Of a DNA stretch of 64,000 nt, positions 39,701 to 45,532 are shown in pieces (position 1 is the first letter of the stretch; the number at the start of each line of letters is the position of its first letter). The position numbers were made by a program, and so were the translations under genes. This DNA is from Paludibacteraceae bacterium (GTDB taxonomy: Bacteria; Bacteroidota; Bacteroidia; Bacteroidales; Paludibacteraceae), in contig JAFTOD010000004.1 in assembly GCA_017451525.1 (NCBI GenBank), positions 149,015 to 213,014 on the forward strand, in the 5' to 3' direction. Below the pieces are notes generated by a model. It ran no database searches. It was given only the letters and a program-made list of their open reading frames with translations, and was not told the origin of the DNA.

Positions 39701-39894
39701 ATATACTCCAAACTGACTGTGGATTGAGCGACTCCAGTGCTTTTCGCCCGTTGGACGCGTTGCACTACACTCGCATCCGTACCCTTTTGGCTCATAAAGC
39801 CACTTGCTATTGCAGCAGCTTCTTCTGGTGTACGAGCCCATACGCTACTTGCGATAAGTAGCATACTCACGATAAGTGTTGTGATTCGTTTCAT
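27760..39894 (-). CDS. Giant secreted C10-family cysteine protease with modular surface domains
   Basis: A 4044-residue protein. Order: signal peptide (1-20); propeptide and peptidase C10 (streptopain) domain to about 395, with Cys179 in TGCVATA and His326 in EGHAF, 147 apart as in SpeB; a carbohydrate-binding-like module containing LYLWWW (about 529-620; further copies near 1655-1749 and around 3100); SusE/starch-binding-like beta domains (about 630-855); an InlB/Flg_new-type repeat (about 1070-1099); an OB-fold DUF5689-like domain (1099-1272); a beta-propeller-like part (1286-1655); a MAM-like sandwich (1762-1932); BspA LRRs (1945-2275); FN3-like pairs; twelve divergent InlB B-repeats with a WSDG core; and a type IX-like C-terminal tail (about 3975-4044). 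It should be a surface or secreted adhesin-protease. The role of the added modules is inference. It has its own promoter. Confidence 0.88.
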   Translation of the reverse strand: MKRITTLIVSMLLIASSVWARTPEEAAAIASGFMSQKGTDASVVQRVQRAKSTGVAQSTVSLEYIQVTKANDNAVYVFNHTDGGFVLVSAIDNSREVLGYNDNGRFDKNNIPKNMQFWLQMYADELASVDKTATRSVSAKAATSTYTAVSPILDCTWGQSWPYNEMCPTIGSDHAVTGCVATAISQIMYAHKHPAKGTDSHSYTSETNNITSSVNFGSTTYDWNNMLPYYDWYYPENYTDAQVSAVATLLYHVGVSSNMDYGVDGSGAYSGESLYNMTEYFDYDKAINPMSKDVMPEAEILTAISNDLQLGRPVYISGSTVNDEGHAFVCDGIRQDGYLHINWGWDGYSDGYFALSALNPEDQGTGGSSDNSAFTQLVVVYSNIKPDEGGAAVSYITCDSYTRTSGNTLTLGASNVNYRLTTLMNNGLVAADGSIYYDIYNSSNQLQHSLPVMEIGLAPNYYYTNALTLAETLPSSMANGEYQLEVCYHDANGNIFPIWVAGLGELPRVAFSVSGNTAYFGEEVELNEFTIRVKKGASCDMYTSDGLYLWWWVTNQDGQLANLTLNADGWYTTTITSTASSINCLVVNTDVVNNGWGGHQQTIDYTDITGDICLEIGAPDEYYYYDIYETSCEEEFIPEVSTVPTAEDLAEYEQDGYFVACINFQGEVCNDIVFAGSYNSWATTDPASMVKFEALEGFDGWYVAVIPVTVNEEGVEVNDGKPAQLANDGSFSWDYQTGDVNSWELISGSVDITAGYSGESDLRYWSSAEPVILKSLYFKNHNSPCHVVSHEYTVNLIAPSCGGYEPAIIGSFNDWSEGVAMWLQSDGSYSYIFTDNEGGSFKFKATTDTDWSNQIQLPYVSDDGSIVWVDNSDIVLDEQTTITIDYSNGKYTLCEDVLPPTGGITYEINGGVTNDDNWLGKGDMWTAFCADAGITLGTLDEVKANANPLSAICTPLGTSQCQAILDNAKWDWLEKYIMDVQNPQVGETVGAGTVPALTEGAAGATWRYALAAFFVETQHTSWPYSADFSQAGQDAAYIPTWKHAYANPTEPTGEWVLNAPYKEGYTFDGWYATADFSGEKVTTVNAETTGTLYAKWVEYIPTIAEVWAMEDGVETKISGVVNWVRGTDVFIQDATGGFHLSCSGTKPEVGTKIVAKGTRGSLYGKPTLSGAVIESAESAEFATPIVSTLAELLADPLKYFGQRVSVLGVYVAEYDSYGDIFIADIDGANKVQGYYMMPDQSTFPVGTKVSITAVASLHNGTFEFVGDVAGIEKVSTAKKDQYEYPARYDGKYTLTNNWVISNIEGNFADNMPGSEGYVRGMAAKDGKMYFINRETQSIVVVDGETGEMLASIKITGEHLFEKENEDGTWSSAVTFPFNDIKFDQEGHCLVGALITSPNEHFMIYVVDIETGEADLLFSERLADNPDYADISCRFDAFGVAGDITTDGVIMAADATYGNWLVYRWLIVDGVVQEGEQIDCSIDIDSDHTLFWAQSGFYTASHIFPLDEKGERFYVDGYNTLPMLFDEDGRLIEDFINCPYGTSVNNAEGEILNMNTGHNGLVEFQVGNEYFLLMAAGYTNSSVPSSFALYKFADADRAFSGMEPLWYLPANGMGSAGNGCRTAPVAVEVVGNKAYLYLYVNNNGYARYEFTVEGAESVENDYTIRVKKDDVSDMDLSNGLYLWWWYNDQAGQLANMTLGDDGWYTTTITSTASSINCLAVNTNDWTGQQTIDYTNITGDVCLAIGAKDWIYNYNYNLYEIPCSPMEYTTEHDFEDTEANAQWRFVQNGQTNYWTIGSAAGSMDSGSNALYITSDGNNYTYNNNASSTSWAYIPVTVTAIDSITFYWKGEGESYCDDLQVYLFPKGCTPIAGSTYIPNSAIQLGEYLSGQTDWQYFSAIAGVDGEYNLCLRWYNDGSIGEMPIAVDNMAITTPLNTTEYPLTYVLNEDGTATVVKCATDYSGNVSIPTVVTYNGTTYTVTSISENAFKECGYLTSVTIPNSVTSIGRMAFAYCRSLESVTLSENISSIEDRTFYDCESLTSITIPNNVTYVGNYAFGYCYNLSAVAFGNNVTTIDSYAFADCSSLSSVTIPASVSYIGYSTFVSCNSLNSIVVESGNTAYDSRNNCNAIIETASNTLIAGCQSTIIPETVTTIGDKAFYGCEGLTTIAIPNSVTSIGYSAFAYCDNLSSVDLGDGITTIHGSAFEYCYAMTSVTIPASVTEIGSWAFYYCPTIVMEGTTPPTISSSTFKSEATIFVPCTALDTYLATSVWQDLNLQGSNYTVTLSTTEGGYAQITASDCATNTVTIEAYPEERYVFTQWSDGNTDNPRILTLTEDIALTAEFTILTYPVTNLVVTTNCGKAYASWEGDAPYYELTMYSIDGTVVLYDLVPNHYKDGVSNSNPYEEGDYYCQVRPMYSNSEGDYAGEAVQAPFTISADNCVDIEIHDLSYTITDDTTVNLTWNSEAYVYHVQLYDYQNNLIADEYINTNSYSYTLPEMGRYSFYVLGYNEDQTQFSSWQNISFDIVYSNWEYDLNFTNGYVLGYGANNKEIHLFSQDGKTHLRLDLYSDYDNSILGTYIVQASYNPGDCSIEYSNISYNGITSDSFVSGVVTVMRDNEDNYVFSFDITDGTGKTYANICTISSELLTSYNNEDFSGIGVTALTAAEALELTQSLEHTDMTTIPYFVSGVISHMRNTPEEIVLYTRARFDISDDGTTNNQFYCYNTKWLNNSDFTTGHEIALGDNVVVYGNLQNYLGTTPEIKGYIYQHYPEGTDAPTPCYTLVVDATEGGHVNISPEADCYEEGTEVTLTAEAYEGYQFTQWSDGSTENPRVLTITEYTTLTAQFSRLTYPVSDLVITTDCGFAHVSWTSDAPYYEVSVFNSNGETVVYGIIDFNKNCSNVDPLDAGEYIWQVIPMYSTAEGDYAGDAVQQTFTISLEGCVDPEIYDLTYSTTNDSIVNVTWVSEAPLYRVWMYDNSGELLNSEFINTNHYCDTLTETGLYQFQIRSVDADTMYYTSPAYYLNIAITIPETPCYSLNVTANDGGYVLVSPEADCYDEGTEVALTAEAYDGYQFSQWSDGSTDNPRTIVMTEDLSLTAEFTSTSTEEYSFTIRVKKDENSTMDISNGLYIWWWTDDVYEYGLAGTTIDDEGWYTATIITTESTINCLAVNTDVTINDWVGSQQTVDYEGVVGDICLMIGDIDESDWNNKYSIYPTECVSTSECYTLIVTAEEGGYAYANPSYDCYDEGTEVAVTAVAHTGYKFVSWSDGDTSAQRIVVMTQDYELRAYFEVEEQPIVYYTLMVDATEGGSVDVSPQAEQYEAGTQVIVTATPNEGYEFVTWSDGNTSAQRTIVMDKNYSLTATFRSTTIPANNYTLTLTYDEGGTVGRAPEQDYYEENATVLIFANANEGYKFVRWSDGNTENVRSITITQDMVLHATFVEEQKEQFTLTLTAGEGGTVTKTPDQPSYEDGTSVVIAAIANDGYEFVTWSDGNTSAQRTIVMDKDYNLTATFRSTSIPTNNYTLTLTCNEGGTVGKNPNYEYYEENSTVTIFANANEGYKFVQWSDGNTENVRSITMTQDMVLHATFVEEQKEQFTLTLTAGEGGTVTKTPDQPSYAAGSVVTITAQANEGFEFVSWSDGDKNSVRDITMTQNVELHATFKRIASNYDITNLSVTSSNKRITAKWESIATRFEVVITDRNNEVEHSEKVDITDDSKVYKYTAKKLGTYTVTIKPLNASDQQIGIEDSKTVTLVMKYSLFISTENENAGTVNEEVNGDYVDGETVEIVATPKNGYRFKMWDDGDTNAKRTLVMNQDYYLTASFSRIPTYTLTISEGENGLASMAAGSYTYKENEEVTITPLPYDGYVFDHWVVNGIENTTETLTLVMTQDYSVYPVCVSKPIPTYTLTILPGEYGKANMEAGTYTYQEGEEVTLLPIADTDYLFDQWVVNDEVNTDSVLVLVMDKDYTVMPTFIPNQVGVENIYDGITILVEQWTITVEATQAQDIALYDLVGHLIEQQPHTRIASFTVPSAGLYLIRTSSGVKKVRVE
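29050..29960. repeat. Near-identical tandem B-repeats in the giant gene
   Basis: Repeat units of about 222 bp. The stretch beginning at 29061 recurs at 29505 (444 bp apart, two units) with very few differences over about 115 bp, while other units differ much more. This points to recent duplication or gene conversion. Confidence 0.85.
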
Positions 39895-39941
39895 AATTAT
39901 TGTGATTTTGTTGTTTTTTTAACTTATTAAAAATTAGCACG

Positions 39942-39973
39942 CAAAGTTACAAATTTATTTTAATATATGCAAA
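39942..39973 (-). promoter_or_regulatory. Promoter of the giant protease gene
   Basis: Minus strand TTTG, exactly 20 bp, TAACTTTG. Confidence 0.82.
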
Positions 39974-39978
39974 TAAAA

Positions 39979-40014
39979 ATCGCCCTTTATGTTGCAGAAC
40001 ATAAAAGGCGATAA
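39979..40014. terminator. Bidirectional terminator after murG
   Basis: ATCGCC(C)TTTATGTT / AACATAAAAGGCGAT with A and T tracts at both sides, 18 bp past the murG stop. It also insulates the giant gene promoter. Confidence 0.85.
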
Positions 40015-40031
40015 AAAACTATGTTTTTTCT

Positions 40032-41201
40032 TTACTTCTTGGCAAGTTTCATCACCTCCTGTGCAATATGTTTAGCAGAGTCGGGTAGGGATAGTTTGAG
40101 GATATTCTTGTGTAGTGATTCCAGTTGCTTATCATCCTTTATCAATGGCAGCGCAGTAGCTATCAATGCGTCCTTGGCATCTGCATCTTTTACCAAAACA
40201 GCCGCATCTTTCTTGACCAACGCTATAGCGTTGTGCGTTTGATGATCTTCGGCTACGTTAGGCGATGGCACCAAGATAGATGGCTTGCCCAACAGACAGA
40301 GTTCGGATATTGATGACGCGCCTGCACGCGAAATCACTAAGTCCGCCAGCGCATATGCTAGTGGCATCTGACTAACGAAGTCGGTGCAGATGATTGCAGG
40401 TAACTGGCAATCATCGGACGCCCCTATTGGGCTATTGGACGGCGTTCCGCCTATTGGACGCGCGAGTGCGCTATTGGTAAGTGCTGCTTTGCAGTCCGCA
40501 AAGTAGTTCTTTCCCGTTTGCCAAATCACTTGTATTCCGCTTTCTATCAGTTCGTTGAGGTGCGCAATGATGCTTTGGTTGATGGTGCGCGCACCTAGAC
40601 TACCGCCTATGATGAGTAGCGTCTTCTTCTCTGTGGTGAAGTTCACACCAAACTCCTCGTTGAAGTATTTTATAGCTTCCTCTTTTGTGCCTGAAGTCAA
40701 GTTCTGGCGCACAGGGTTACCTGTGAGGATGATTTTATCCTTTGGGAAGAAACGCTCCATACCTTCGTATGCCACGCAAATCTTCTTGGCATCATCTTTC
40801 AGCAGTTTGTTGGTCACTCCTGCAAAGCCATTTTGCTCTTGCAATAGGATGGGTACTCCCATTTTCGCTGCCACTTTCATGGCTGCACCACTGGCATAGC
40901 CACCCACACCTATTCCCACATCTGGACGGAAATCGCGCACAATCTTACGCGCTTGTATCATTGAGCGTATTAGGTCAATCACTACGAGGATATTCTTCCA
41001 TGGGCGACTACGGTCAAATCCTTTGACAGGCAGACCGATAATCTTATATCCAGCTTGTGGTACGCGCTCCATTTCCATACGTCCGAGTGCTCCCACAAAT
41101 AGTATTTCGCAATTAGGGTCAGCTTCGCGCAATGCGTTTGCTATGCTTACGGCAGGGAAGATATGCCCTCCTGTTCCGCCACCAGAGATTAGGTACTTCA
41201 T
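40032..41201 (-). CDS. murG: UDP-GlcNAc:lipid I GlcNAc transferase
   Basis: Membrane-associated GT28 enzyme making lipid II. The 389 residues contain the N-terminal SGGGTGGHIFPA loop, GVGGYASG, LLQEQNGFAGVTN, GGSLGA, and the C-terminal SRAGASSISEL and PSPNVAEDHQ donor site. Between GKNYFADCKA and VTDF-like ICTDFVSQM there is a repeat-coded insertion of about 25 residues (LTNSALARPIGGTPSNSPIGASDDCQ). It lies at a surface loop, so activity is probably kept. It has its own promoter and is separated from ftsW by 350 bp; the usual downstream murC and ftsQ-A-Z genes are not here. Confidence 0.94.
   Translation of the reverse strand: MKYLISGGGTGGHIFPAVSIANALREADPNCEILFVGALGRMEMERVPQAGYKIIGLPVKGFDRSRPWKNILVVIDLIRSMIQARKIVRDFRPDVGIGVGGYASGAAMKVAAKMGVPILLQEQNGFAGVTNKLLKDDAKKICVAYEGMERFFPKDKIILTGNPVRQNLTSGTKEEAIKYFNEEFGVNFTTEKKTLLIIGGSLGARTINQSIIAHLNELIESGIQVIWQTGKNYFADCKAALTNSALARPIGGTPSNSPIGASDDCQLPAIICTDFVSQMPLAYALADLVISRAGASSISELCLLGKPSILVPSPNVAEDHQTHNAIALVKKDAAVLVKDADAKDALIATALPLIKDDKQLESLHKNILKLSLPDSAKHIAQEVMKLAKK
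40416..40477. repeat. Mini-hairpin/CTATTGG insertion inside murG
   Basis: Three units, each GGAC, mini-hairpin, CTATT: hairpins GCCC-CTATT-GGGC, GGCG-TTC-CGCC, GCGC-GAGT-GCGC. The hairpin stems differ but pair in each case, so pairing and not sequence is kept. The same layout is found between genes at 17050-17135 and 6190-6216. Confidence 0.85.
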
Positions 41202-41224
41202 GAGTGTTTGAATATTTTATGGTG

Positions 41225-41256
41225 CAAAGGTACAGAAAAATTTGCGGATGTGCAAA
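41225..41256 (-). promoter_or_regulatory. murG promoter
   Basis: Minus strand TTTG, 20 bp, TACCTTTG. Confidence 0.82.
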
Positions 41257-41421
41257 TTTTGAGTAGAAAAAGTTTTAGGAGTGTTTAAGGTTTTTAAGGG
41301 GAATAGGGTGTTTTTGGTTTAGAGGATAGGCAACTATTTCAGGAAAGGAGTCAACCTTTTTTAGGACTTTAGTCAACTCTTTTAGACGGCAATCTTAACA
41401 AAACGCACTTTTTGAGTTTGG

Positions 41422-41465
41422 GAGTTCTTAGGTTCATCATTGGTTCATCCTTGGTTCGTCCTTGG
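41422..41465. repeat. Undecamer array upstream of murG
   Basis: Four 11-bp units sharing the end TAGG/TTGG: GAGTTCTTAGG, TTCATCATTGG, TTCATCCTTGG, TTCGTCCTTGG. Confidence 0.78.
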
Positions 41466-41514
41466 TCTTTTACACGAGAAAAACAAGGAAGGTACAAGGG
41501 AGATAAATCTTAAT

Positions 41515-41549
41515 AAAACGCCTTTTTGCTCAAATACAAAAGGCGTTTA
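41515..41549 (-). terminator. Terminator after ftsW
   Basis: AAACGCCTTTT / AAAAGGCGTTT with an 11-12-nt loop, a few bases past the ftsW stop. Confidence 0.82.
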
Positions 41550-41552
41550 TGG

Positions 41553-42812
41553 TTACTCTATATGTATCTCAGGCACTTCTTCTTCGCTGGCTGCCATGGC
41601 AGATTGCTGGCGAGCATGCAGCTCGTTTTGTTCGCGAGCGACACACATAATAATACCAAAATAGATACTGGTAATCAGCGCACTCGTACCACCTCGACTG
41701 ATCATCGGCAGCGGTTGTCCCGTGACAGGACCAATACCTACCGACACCATCATACTAACCAATGCTTGACACGTGAGCATCAACGCCAAGCCCATCACCA
41801 TCAGCATAGCGGAATAGTCAGCATACTTGCTACTACTGAGGCACGAACGGAACAAAATAGCCAAATAGAGCAACATCAAGAAAAGTGCCCCTATGATACC
41901 CGACTCCTCCACAATAATAGCAAAAATATAGTCTGCAAACGCCTGCGGCAAGAAATCGCGCTCTTGGCTATTACCTGGCAACACACCCAATGGCGAAGCA
42001 CCACCGCGTGCAATAGCTACCTTAGCAATCGAGCGTTGGTAGTTGTCATCGGTGAGGCGGAACTCTTGGTCAGGAGTCTTCCATTCGGCAATCATATCAT
42101 CGATACGCCCCACCCAAGTAGTGGCACGTTTCATCACACCTTCCACCCTGCGATTAGGTTCGATATATACTTTCTCGACGAAGAAATAGCCCGCAATAAG
42201 CAAGAAAACAGCAATCAACAACGTCGTTCCCCAGTACTTAATATGTACGCGTGCAAGAAAGAAAAGCAGGAAAACGATTCCGCCCAACAGAATAGCAGTT
42301 GAGAGGTTACCCACCAGAATCAAGCCACAAACCACTACTGTGAGTGCAAGCACAATGAAGAAGTATTTCTTCTCGTCGTGCTCATTTCTGATTCGGCTCA
42401 GCAAATCGCTAACTACCAGAATAAGAGTGAGTTTTGCCAATTCGGACGGCTGAAAAGTGATGCCAAAAATACGCAGCCAACGCTTGGCACCATTGATCTC
42501 CACACCCATACCCGTGAAGGTCAGTAAGAGAAAAACAATCGATATAGCCAACCCTAAATAACTAGCAATACGAATGAACTTGCTTGGCACAAACTGCAAT
42601 CCAAATGCGAGCACCACACCTGCCGCAATAAAGAGCATCTGCTCCATGATTGGCCCCAGAGTGGAACTATTCTTCTCAAACGCAAGCGTACTACTTGCAG
42701 AAAACAATGCCAGTATGGCAACAATTATCAATATGCCAAACAATACCCAGTACACCTTGTCGATGTAGTTGCGCTGTTGCAAAAGGCGAGATTTATAGTC
42801 AGTTATGTTCAT
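41553..42812 (-). CDS. ftsW: Septal peptidoglycan polymerase FtsW
   Basis: SEDS-family glycosyltransferase that polymerises lipid II at the septum with FtsI. The 419 residues show about ten membrane helices, the NGAKRWL segment after helix 3, the PSELAKL motif and the GVLPG...DFLPQAFADYIFA region, and a C-terminal PMISRGGTS loop typical of the family. The gene follows murD over a 47-bp spacer carrying a mini-hairpin, and ends at a terminator that separates it from murG. Confidence 0.94.
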   Translation of the reverse strand: MNITDYKSRLLQQRNYIDKVYWVLFGILIIVAILALFSASSTLAFEKNSSTLGPIMEQMLFIAAGVVLAFGLQFVPSKFIRIASYLGLAISIVFLLLTFTGMGVEINGAKRWLRIFGITFQPSELAKLTLILVVSDLLSRIRNEHDEKKYFFIVLALTVVVCGLILVGNLSTAILLGGIVFLLFFLARVHIKYWGTTLLIAVFLLIAGYFFVEKVYIEPNRRVEGVMKRATTWVGRIDDMIAEWKTPDQEFRLTDDNYQRSIAKVAIARGGASPLGVLPGNSQERDFLPQAFADYIFAIIVEESGIIGALFLMLLYLAILFRSCLSSSKYADYSAMLMVMGLALMLTCQALVSMMVSVGIGPVTGQPLPMISRGGTSALITSIYFGIIMCVAREQNELHARQQSAMAASEEEVPEIHIE

Positions 42813-42862
42813 TTTGAGGTTTCAAAGTTTCACGCGCCAGAGGCGCTTGTTTCAAAGTATCA
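42813..42862. repeat. Mini-hairpin spacer murD-ftsW
   Basis: Hairpin GCGCC-AGA-GGCGC (42834-42846) flanked by TTTCAAAG words. The murD stop (42860-42862) lies inside the CTTTGATA word. Confidence 0.75.
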
Positions 42863-44194
42863 AAGGGTTCGTACTGCTTGCATGAATTGTTCTCCACGGT
42901 CTTCATAACTCTTGAAGAGGTCAAAGCTTGCGCAGCAGGGCGACAGCAATACGGTATCTCCTTCGTTGGCTACCTCGTATGCCGATTGTACAGCATCAGC
43001 AAGGTTGTCGGTAGAGATGTACGTCACGCCCAATGCGTCAAAGTGCTGAATCAGTTTGCGATTGTCCTTACCCATGAAAATCAGTGTGTGGCATTTTTCA
43101 CGGACCAACTCATCGATTTCGCTATAGTCGTTGCCTTTGTCGGTTCCACCGAGAATGAGCACGGTAGGAGTGGTCATACTCTCAAGCGCGTACCAACAAG
43201 AGTTCACATTCGTGGCTTTGGAGTCATTCACATAGCGCACCCCTTTCACCGTAGCCACATATTGCAGACGATGGTCCACGCCTGCAAACTGCTGCAAGCT
43301 CTCACGAATAACATCGTTGTGGATATGCAATATCTGTGCTGCCAAACCTGCAGCCATCGAGTTGAGTTGGTTGTGCTTGCCTTTCAGACTCAGTTCTTCG
43401 AGCGGCACACGCAATGGTGCCACATCTGGTTTGACACTCACTACCAAGTGACTGCCATCGGTATATGCCACGTTCTGCTCATTGCTGCCGAATGGATACA
43501 ATGTTGCCTGTGGTTGAATACGTGCAATCTCGCGATTGATGACTGGGTCTTCGCTCCAGTAGATGAACGCATCCTTGCTCGTTTGGTTGCGCGTGATACG
43601 GAACTTCGCATCCACATAATTCTGGAACTGATGGTCGTATCTATCCAAGTGGTCAGGCGTGATATTGAGCAAAATAGCAATATCCGCCTTAAAGTCGTAG
43701 CAGTTGTCCAATTGGAATGACGAGAGCTCAATCACATAGTACGCATGGTCCTCTTGCGCCACTTGCAATGCCAACGAATTGCCGATATTACCTGCCAAAC
43801 CCACGTCCAATCCCGCACGGCGGAGCATGTCAAAAATCAGCGAAGTAGTCGTGGTCTTGCCATTCGAACCCGTGATACAAATCATCTTGGCGTTGGTGTA
43901 ACGTGCAGCGAACTCAATCTCCGAGAGGATTGGCGTGCCTTGTGCTATGAGTTGCTTCACCAGCGGTGCCGTGAGTGGAATACCTGGCGACTTAATCACC
44001 TCGTCAGCATTGAGAATGAGTTCGGGCGTGTGTTTGCCCGACTCCCAAGCAATGTGGTGCTGGTCAAGCAGGGCTTGGTACATGGGAGCAATCTCTCCCA
44101 TATCGCTCACAAACACTTCCATACCTTTGGCTTTCGCCAGTATGGCAGCTCCTGTGCCCGATTCGCCTGCACCTAAAACAACAATTCTTTTCAT
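42860..44194 (-). CDS. murD: UDP-N-acetylmuramoylalanine-D-glutamate ligase
   Basis: Adds D-glutamate to UDP-MurNAc-L-Ala in the cytoplasm. The 444 residues contain GAGESGTG at the N-terminus, the ATP loop TGSNGKTTTTSL (about 112-123), the ITPDHLDRY metal site, YVNDSKATN and the C-terminal SPCCASFDLFKSYEDRGEQF motif. Full length. Lies 7 bp downstream of mraY. Confidence 0.96.
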   Translation of the reverse strand: MKRIVVLGAGESGTGAAILAKAKGMEVFVSDMGEIAPMYQALLDQHHIAWESGKHTPELILNADEVIKSPGIPLTAPLVKQLIAQGTPILSEIEFAARYTNAKMICITGSNGKTTTTSLIFDMLRRAGLDVGLAGNIGNSLALQVAQEDHAYYVIELSSFQLDNCYDFKADIAILLNITPDHLDRYDHQFQNYVDAKFRITRNQTSKDAFIYWSEDPVINREIARIQPQATLYPFGSNEQNVAYTDGSHLVVSVKPDVAPLRVPLEELSLKGKHNQLNSMAAGLAAQILHIHNDVIRESLQQFAGVDHRLQYVATVKGVRYVNDSKATNVNSCWYALESMTTPTVLILGGTDKGNDYSEIDELVREKCHTLIFMGKDNRKLIQHFDALGVTYISTDNLADAVQSAYEVANEGDTVLLSPCCASFDLFKSYEDRGEQFMQAVRTL

Positions 44195-44201
44195 AATTAG
44201 G

Positions 44202-45473
44202 TTAACGTATTTTAAGGGTTAATATAGCCAATGCCGCTAAAATCAAAGTCACGATACAGAAGCGCAACACAATCTTGCTCTCATGTTGCAACGGACCTTT
44301 GCCTTGGAACAACACTTTGCACGTAGGGTCGTTGCGGAGCACTTGTTCCATAGAGGTGCGGTAGTGGTCATGCAGCGGAGTACGCTTCCACACACGCAAG
44401 TGCATGCCTTTCTTCTTGGCAAACTTATATACTTGCGTCTGAACGATCACGCTCACGCTCTCCATGAGGAAGATACCGCACAAGATAGGTAAAAGCAACT
44501 CCTTGTGGATAATCACAGCGCACACACCGATAATACCTCCGATAGTCAGACTACCTGTGTCGCCCATGAATACTTGCGCAGGAAAACCATTCCACCAAAG
44601 GAAGCCAATCAGTGCGCCTACAAACGATGCCATAAACACCACAAGTTCTTCGCTACCAGGGATATACATCACATCAAAATAGTCGGAGAATACCACGTTG
44701 CCACTGATGTATGCCAGCACAATCAACGCCACGCCAATGATGGCAGAGTTGCCTGCACACATACCATCCATACCATCATTGAGGTTGGCACCATTGCTCA
44801 CCGCAGCCACTACCAAGATAGTCAGTATCACAAAGAATATCCAACCTGCCTTGTATTTATTCGTTTCGCCCAAGAAGGAGAACATATCCGCGTAGTTGAA
44901 GTTATGCTCTTTTACAAACGGAATAGTGGTGCGGGTGGACTTCACTTCAGGCGTCTTTTCAAACACGGTGATGTTATTCTCAATATGCGATGTAACGCGC
45001 TCGTGCATAGTGGCTTCTGGGCTATAGCGAAGTGTCAGTCCTACTATCAAACCCAATGTGATTTGCCCTGCAATCTTCACCCAACCATTCAGTCCCTCTT
45101 TGTTGCCTCGGAAAGTCTTGATATAGTCATCGGCAAAACCCAAGGTGCCTAAAATCAGCGTAGTGATGAGCATCAAAATCATATACACATTGCTCAGTTT
45201 ACCCATCAATAGACATGGAATCAGCATGGCAGCAATAATCACCACGCCACCCATCGTAGGCACCCCTTTCTTTGCTACATTGAATGGGTCAATCTTCTCA
45301 TCGCGCTGTGTTTCGGATATGTTTTTGCGTTTGAGCAACTGGATAAACCAATTACCCACCCAAATACTTATACACAAACCCATCACACCTGCCACTATCG
45401 CGCGAAACGAGATGTAGGTCATCAATCGTGCCCCTGGCACATCACCTAATAACTGAAACAATTCGTATATCAT
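44202..45473 (-). CDS. mraY: Phospho-MurNAc-pentapeptide translocase
   Basis: Integral membrane enzyme making lipid I on undecaprenyl phosphate. The 423 residues contain about ten helices, PTMGG near 73, FADDYIKT with the metal-binding Asp pair, NDGMDGMCAG and the GDTGSL and PLHDHYR motifs. It is longer than many orthologues (about 360) because of an extra cytoplasmic or periplasmic segment around 155-200 (TSHIENNITVFEKTPEVKS), typical for Bacteroidota. Confidence 0.96.
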   Translation of the reverse strand: MIYELFQLLGDVPGARLMTYISFRAIVAGVMGLCISIWVGNWFIQLLKRKNISETQRDEKIDPFNVAKKGVPTMGGVVIIAAMLIPCLLMGKLSNVYMILMLITTLILGTLGFADDYIKTFRGNKEGLNGWVKIAGQITLGLIVGLTLRYSPEATMHERVTSHIENNITVFEKTPEVKSTRTTIPFVKEHNFNYADMFSFLGETNKYKAGWIFFVILTILVVAAVSNGANLNDGMDGMCAGNSAIIGVALIVLAYISGNVVFSDYFDVMYIPGSEELVVFMASFVGALIGFLWWNGFPAQVFMGDTGSLTIGGIIGVCAVIIHKELLLPILCGIFLMESVSVIVQTQVYKFAKKKGMHLRVWKRTPLHDHYRTSMEQVLRNDPTCKVLFQGKGPLQHESKIVLRFCIVTLILAALAILTLKIR

Positions 45474-45482
45474 AATTCCTGC

Positions 45483-45532
45483 CTTTAAACTCTAAACTGT
45501 AGCCGCTTTGCGGCGTTCTCTAAACTATAAAC
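45483..45532. repeat. Heptamer/mini-hairpin spacer between murE and mraY
   Basis: On the minus strand: TTTATAG, TTTAGAG, AAC, hairpin GCCGC-AAA-GCGGC, TACAGTTTAGAG, TTTAAAG. The murE stop TAG (45525-45527) is the end of the first unit. Nearly the same arrangement closes ispH on the other strand at 7151-7207. Confidence 0.82.

Larger units (their letters stand above)
41202..41552. other. murG-ftsW gap with murG promoter and 11-bp-period DNA
   Basis: No gene is seen in these 351 bp. From the right: the ftsW terminator, then an 11-bp-period array clearest at 41422-41465 (GAGTTCTTAGG, TTCATCATTGG, TTCATCCTTGG, TTCGTCCTTGG), weaker 11-bp spacing back to about 41280 (AGTCAAC words 22 bp apart), then the murG promoter. 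Confidence 0.75.

Noticed and set aside
27760-39894. Plus-strand open frames within the giant gene
   Set aside because: They are shadows of the repeat-rich minus-strand frame, which has signal peptide, catalytic residues and a sorting tail.
41526-42302. Long plus-strand open frame (258 residues) opposite ftsW
   Set aside because: It is antisense to a clearly conserved gene, has His/Thr/Asn-rich shadow composition and crosses the ftsW terminator.
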